Of a DNA stretch of 64,000 nt, positions 61,655-64,000 are shown piece by piece (the first letter of the stretch is position 1; each line of letters begins with the position of its first letter). This DNA is from Pseudoips prasinana. Lineage: Eukaryota > Arthropoda > Insecta > Lepidoptera > Nolidae. The notes beneath the pieces are model-generated. The model saw only the letters and a program-made list of their open reading frames with translations, searched no databases and was not told where the DNA came from. The stretch spans positions 30,511,969-30,575,968 of the forward strand of contig OX621253.1 in the NCBI GenBank assembly GCA_951640165.1. The letters run 5' to 3'. A program made the translations under genes and the position numbers.

Positions 61655-61890
61655 TATCCTGGGACATTTTTCACACACGGCCATCTGATCCCAAACTAAG
61701 CAGAGCTTGTACTATGGAAACCAGATAACTGATATAATATTATATATACTATAGGTAATTTACACCCAGACTCAGGACAAACAGACATGTTCATGCACAC
61801 AAATATTTATCCCGGGTGGGAATCAAACCCACGACCTGTGGGGTGAAAGGCAGCGTATCTACCAACCACGCCAACAGGCCCGTCATATTG
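61655..61890 (-). repeat. tRNA-derived SINE (minus strand), second copy
   Basis: Same family as 60190-60455, with B box TCGTGGGTTTGATTCCC and head GGCCTGTTGGCGTGGTTGGT. Confidence 0.87.
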
Positions 61891-62610
61891 TATCTGTCGT
61901 AGTCATATCTGAGCATATACCTGGACAGACATCTAACTTGAGGTAAACACTTTTACAAACAATTAGCCATGGGACCAGCATGTGCAAATATGAACTGGTT
62001 ACTCAATAGAAAATCATACTGTCACTTTAAAATAAACTGCACATTGAATAAGCATGCATAGCATGCATAGCAAAGCCCAGAGTCTATGCAAAAAATAATG
62101 CATTCCTTTCTAACATGGTTCTCCTGATAAATACAGGGTATCCTTTATTACGTTAATGAATACTGGGGGAAGTCATTAGAATCTGTTGAATACAAATCCA
62201 TGGTGTCCAGACGCCAGCACATCCAGCTACCCCAATCTGTCAAATTTCTTTTATAGATTTTCAACTTTATCACATAAGCATAAGGTTCACTTTCAATTGG
62301 AGAAATTTGACAGCTTTGGGTAGCTTGATGCGCTGGTGTCTGTACATATTAGTGTGCATTTTATATACAGTTTGTTGACAGGTCTATGTACAGCCAGTTC
62401 TTGCATACAAGCTATATAAGAGATATTTAATGACATATAAATTAGTTTAGTGGAGTATATGACAGAATGACCAGCATTATCAATTTTACTGTAATATACT
62501 TCTTAGCTTAAAACATAATTATAAGAGTACATGTTAGATTTAGCACAACTTTAGTACCAACATGGCTTTGCAGAATTTTTGTGAGTCCTTCTAGTCAATT
62601 ACTGTTTAAA
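61891..62610. other. probable cyclin H 3' flank
   Basis: 62200-62345 holds diverged inverted repeats (AGCTACCCCAATCTGTCAAA against TTTGACAGCTTTGGGTAGCT), a possible fold-back element. No other feature. Confidence 0.5.
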
Positions 62611-63588
62611 CTATGATGCCGATGGTGACAGCACTCTTGTCACACCGCTTGTATCCAAAGACATCCGACTTGGCCCTGTGTATGGAAGATCATCCTCATC
62701 CAAAAGCTCTCTCATTCTTCTCTTGTATATCTCACTGTCTGGATTGTTCTCCTGATTTCTACATCTGTCCAATTTCTTTTCAATCACCCTAACTCTTTCT
62801 CTAGCTGGACTCTCAACCATTTTTACCATGGAACGGATTTTTCGTACTGCCTCGATTAGAATTGCTAGTTTATCTTGTCCAGCTTCCCTGAAGAGCATGT
62901 CTGTTACATAGTTATCCAAGTTTTCTTGTTCTTTACTAGCTGCGTGAAGGACAGCAGCTAACGCTACTTGAGATGGGGCATATAAGAGACAAGCATCAGT
63001 CAAAAAAACTTTCTCAAGAAATTCGTCAATACCCCCTCTTAAACGCTCCGGGTTGGCTAGATTGCAGCGTGTTTTAATGTCAATTAGAAACCCTTCAACG
63101 GGTCTGAAAGGATTATGAATTGTCAAATGATAATTTAATTGTTGCATCAATAATAATTCATTGTTCAATATAATGTCAGATGCTTTGTCTCTATCCCCTT
63201 TGATATTAGCCACAAATTGACCGATAGACACATTGAATTCTTCCACTTTACACGCTAAGTACACACACGTAGCGAGAATTTCCTTAGGGTGATAGTCCAT
63301 GGACGAATTATACAAGTAAAACCGTTTGAAGTAATGAAACGCTGTACCGACGACTCCCTTAGGCATTGGCGGGCTAAATCTCTTACAAAACTCTTTGAGA
63401 TGCAGTTCATATTGTTTAAGAAGAAGTCGTTCCTCATCCGGTGATAGGAAGAAGTTCTGCCGTTGGTATTCATCTATGTGTCCACCGTGTTTCGCTATGA
63501 AGTTTAGGTTATGCTTTTCACGCAGCCGCGCCAACTCACTCTCATCACCGAATGTCCAAAACTTTTTTTGGCTGCTAGTTGAAAACAT
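62611..63588 (-). CDS. CycH: cyclin H
   Basis: Regulatory partner of Cdk7; with Mat1 it forms the CDK-activating kinase and part of TFIIH, which phosphorylates RNA polymerase II and cell-cycle kinases in the nucleus. The first ATG is at 63588 (MFSTSSQKKFWTFGDESELA). The N-terminal helix SSQKKFWTF is the cyclin H hallmark. First cyclin box: MPKGVVGTAFHYFKRFYLYN, YHPKEILATCVYLACKVEEF. Second: HNPFRPVEGFLIDIKTRCNL ... LTDACLLYAPSQVALAAVL. The tail is basic then acidic (RRMRELLDEDDLPY). 325 residues, close to human cyclin H (323). A single uninterrupted exon, with no sign of retroposition seen. Confidence 0.97.
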   Translation of the reverse strand: MFSTSSQKKFWTFGDESELARLREKHNLNFIAKHGGHIDEYQRQNFFLSPDEERLLLKQYELHLKEFCKRFSPPMPKGVVGTAFHYFKRFYLYNSSMDYHPKEILATCVYLACKVEEFNVSIGQFVANIKGDRDKASDIILNNELLLMQQLNYHLTIHNPFRPVEGFLIDIKTRCNLANPERLRGGIDEFLEKVFLTDACLLYAPSQVALAAVLHAASKEQENLDNYVTDMLFREAGQDKLAILIEAVRKIRSMVKMVESPARERVRVIEKKLDRCRNQENNPDSEIYKRRMRELLDEDDLPYTGPSRMSLDTSGVTRVLSPSAS

Positions 63589-63838
63589 TATTCTATTCAA
63601 TTACGACTTTAATTTTAATTAAAAACTATAGATAACAAAAACCGAGGGCGGACAACGGCTCATTTGTTTGAGTTTGACACATTGGTTGACAGATTACTTG
63701 GCTGCTTGTCATCATGCCTTTTTTTTAATTCCGTTTTACAGCTCTGGCATCTTTGGCCTTATGAGCCTTCAGTAAATTTATTTTTATATCATATTTCCGT
63801 CATTGTCAAGTAAAGTCCGTCACAGTCAAGTCATACAT
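63589..63838. promoter_or_regulatory. probable cyclin H promoter, possibly bidirectional
   Basis: About 250 bp between the cyclin H start and an open frame on the other strand. No TATA box near cyclin H. CCGTCATTGTCAAGTAAAGT then CCGTCACAGTCAAGTCATAC (63798-63832) is a short direct repeat. Confidence 0.4.
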
Positions 63839-64000
63839 AGTCCTTGTCCAACCCCGGTAAAGCAGTGGAGACTTTACTAGAGGCTTTTATGGAGTTTTGG
63901 TTACAACACGGAAAATCACAATTCACGGCAATATCGCACTTTCCTCCACTTGTGTACGTTGTCGAAGATGTTATGTCTAAAAATCCACCATATTCACACA
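63839..64000 (+). CDS. partial open frame leaving the window
   Basis: Open from after TAG (63836-63838) to the last base. First ATG at 63889. Reads SLSNPGKAVETLLEAFMEFW, then LQHGKSQFTAISHFPPLVYV and VEDVMSKNPPYSH. The composition looks coding, and ATACATAG before it could also be a splice acceptor. Product not recognised. It may be divergent to cyclin H. Confidence 0.4.

Overview
The window looks like nuclear DNA of a moth or butterfly. The best clues are two neuropeptide precursors whose mature peptides match the lepidopteran adipokinetic hormone (Manduca type, QLTFTSSWG-amide) and hypertrehalosaemic hormone (Heliothis/Helicoverpa type, [15 protein letters not shown]). AT-rich long introns and many Lepidoptera-style Helitron, tRNA-SINE, RTE and CR1-like copies agree. 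Only four host loci are supported; most of the rest is layered transposon sequence.

Host genes. (1) 1713-12729, + strand: the 3' two thirds of a glutamate-gated chloride channel (GluCl), with eight exons in consistent phase, including two alternative exon-3 versions (1713-1780 and 2360-2430). The signal-peptide exons lie upstream of the window. (2) 24669-25522, - strand: two-exon AKH2/HrTH precursor. (3) 37713-38645, + strand: two-exon AKH1 precursor. The two hormone genes are divergent paralogues with identical exon lengths (168 + 39 nt), about 12.2 kb apart. (4) 62611-63588, - strand: intronless cyclin H, the regulatory subunit of the CDK-activating kinase of TFIIH. An open frame starting near 63839 on the + strand runs off the window and may be a divergently transcribed neighbour.

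Transposon layout. GluCl introns hold Helitron, CR1-like, RTE and SINE scraps. 18-23 kb holds a LINE fragment, a perfect 290-bp tandem duplication, an RTE 3' end and a hAT MITE sitting inside an older repeat. Between the two AKH genes (27.8-36.3 kb) is a stack of LINEs invaded by a mariner, by a 1.38-kb P-superfamily deletion derivative that still carries a THAP exon, and by a further MITE inside that derivative.

The most striking block is 38851-53410. A mag-like Ty3/gypsy element (identical 104-bp LTRs, AATAC target duplication) sits in a SINE-like repeat. It is split in frame by a 9.7-kb insert carrying a five-exon P-element transposase with a THAP domain, and that insert is itself invaded in an intron by a second gypsy element whose integrase core is deleted in frame. 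A CR1-like LINE (54.4-57.6 kb) and three copies of a ~600-bp repeat follow.

Exon joins are hand-derived from splice consensus, phase and family knowledge; no database search was run.
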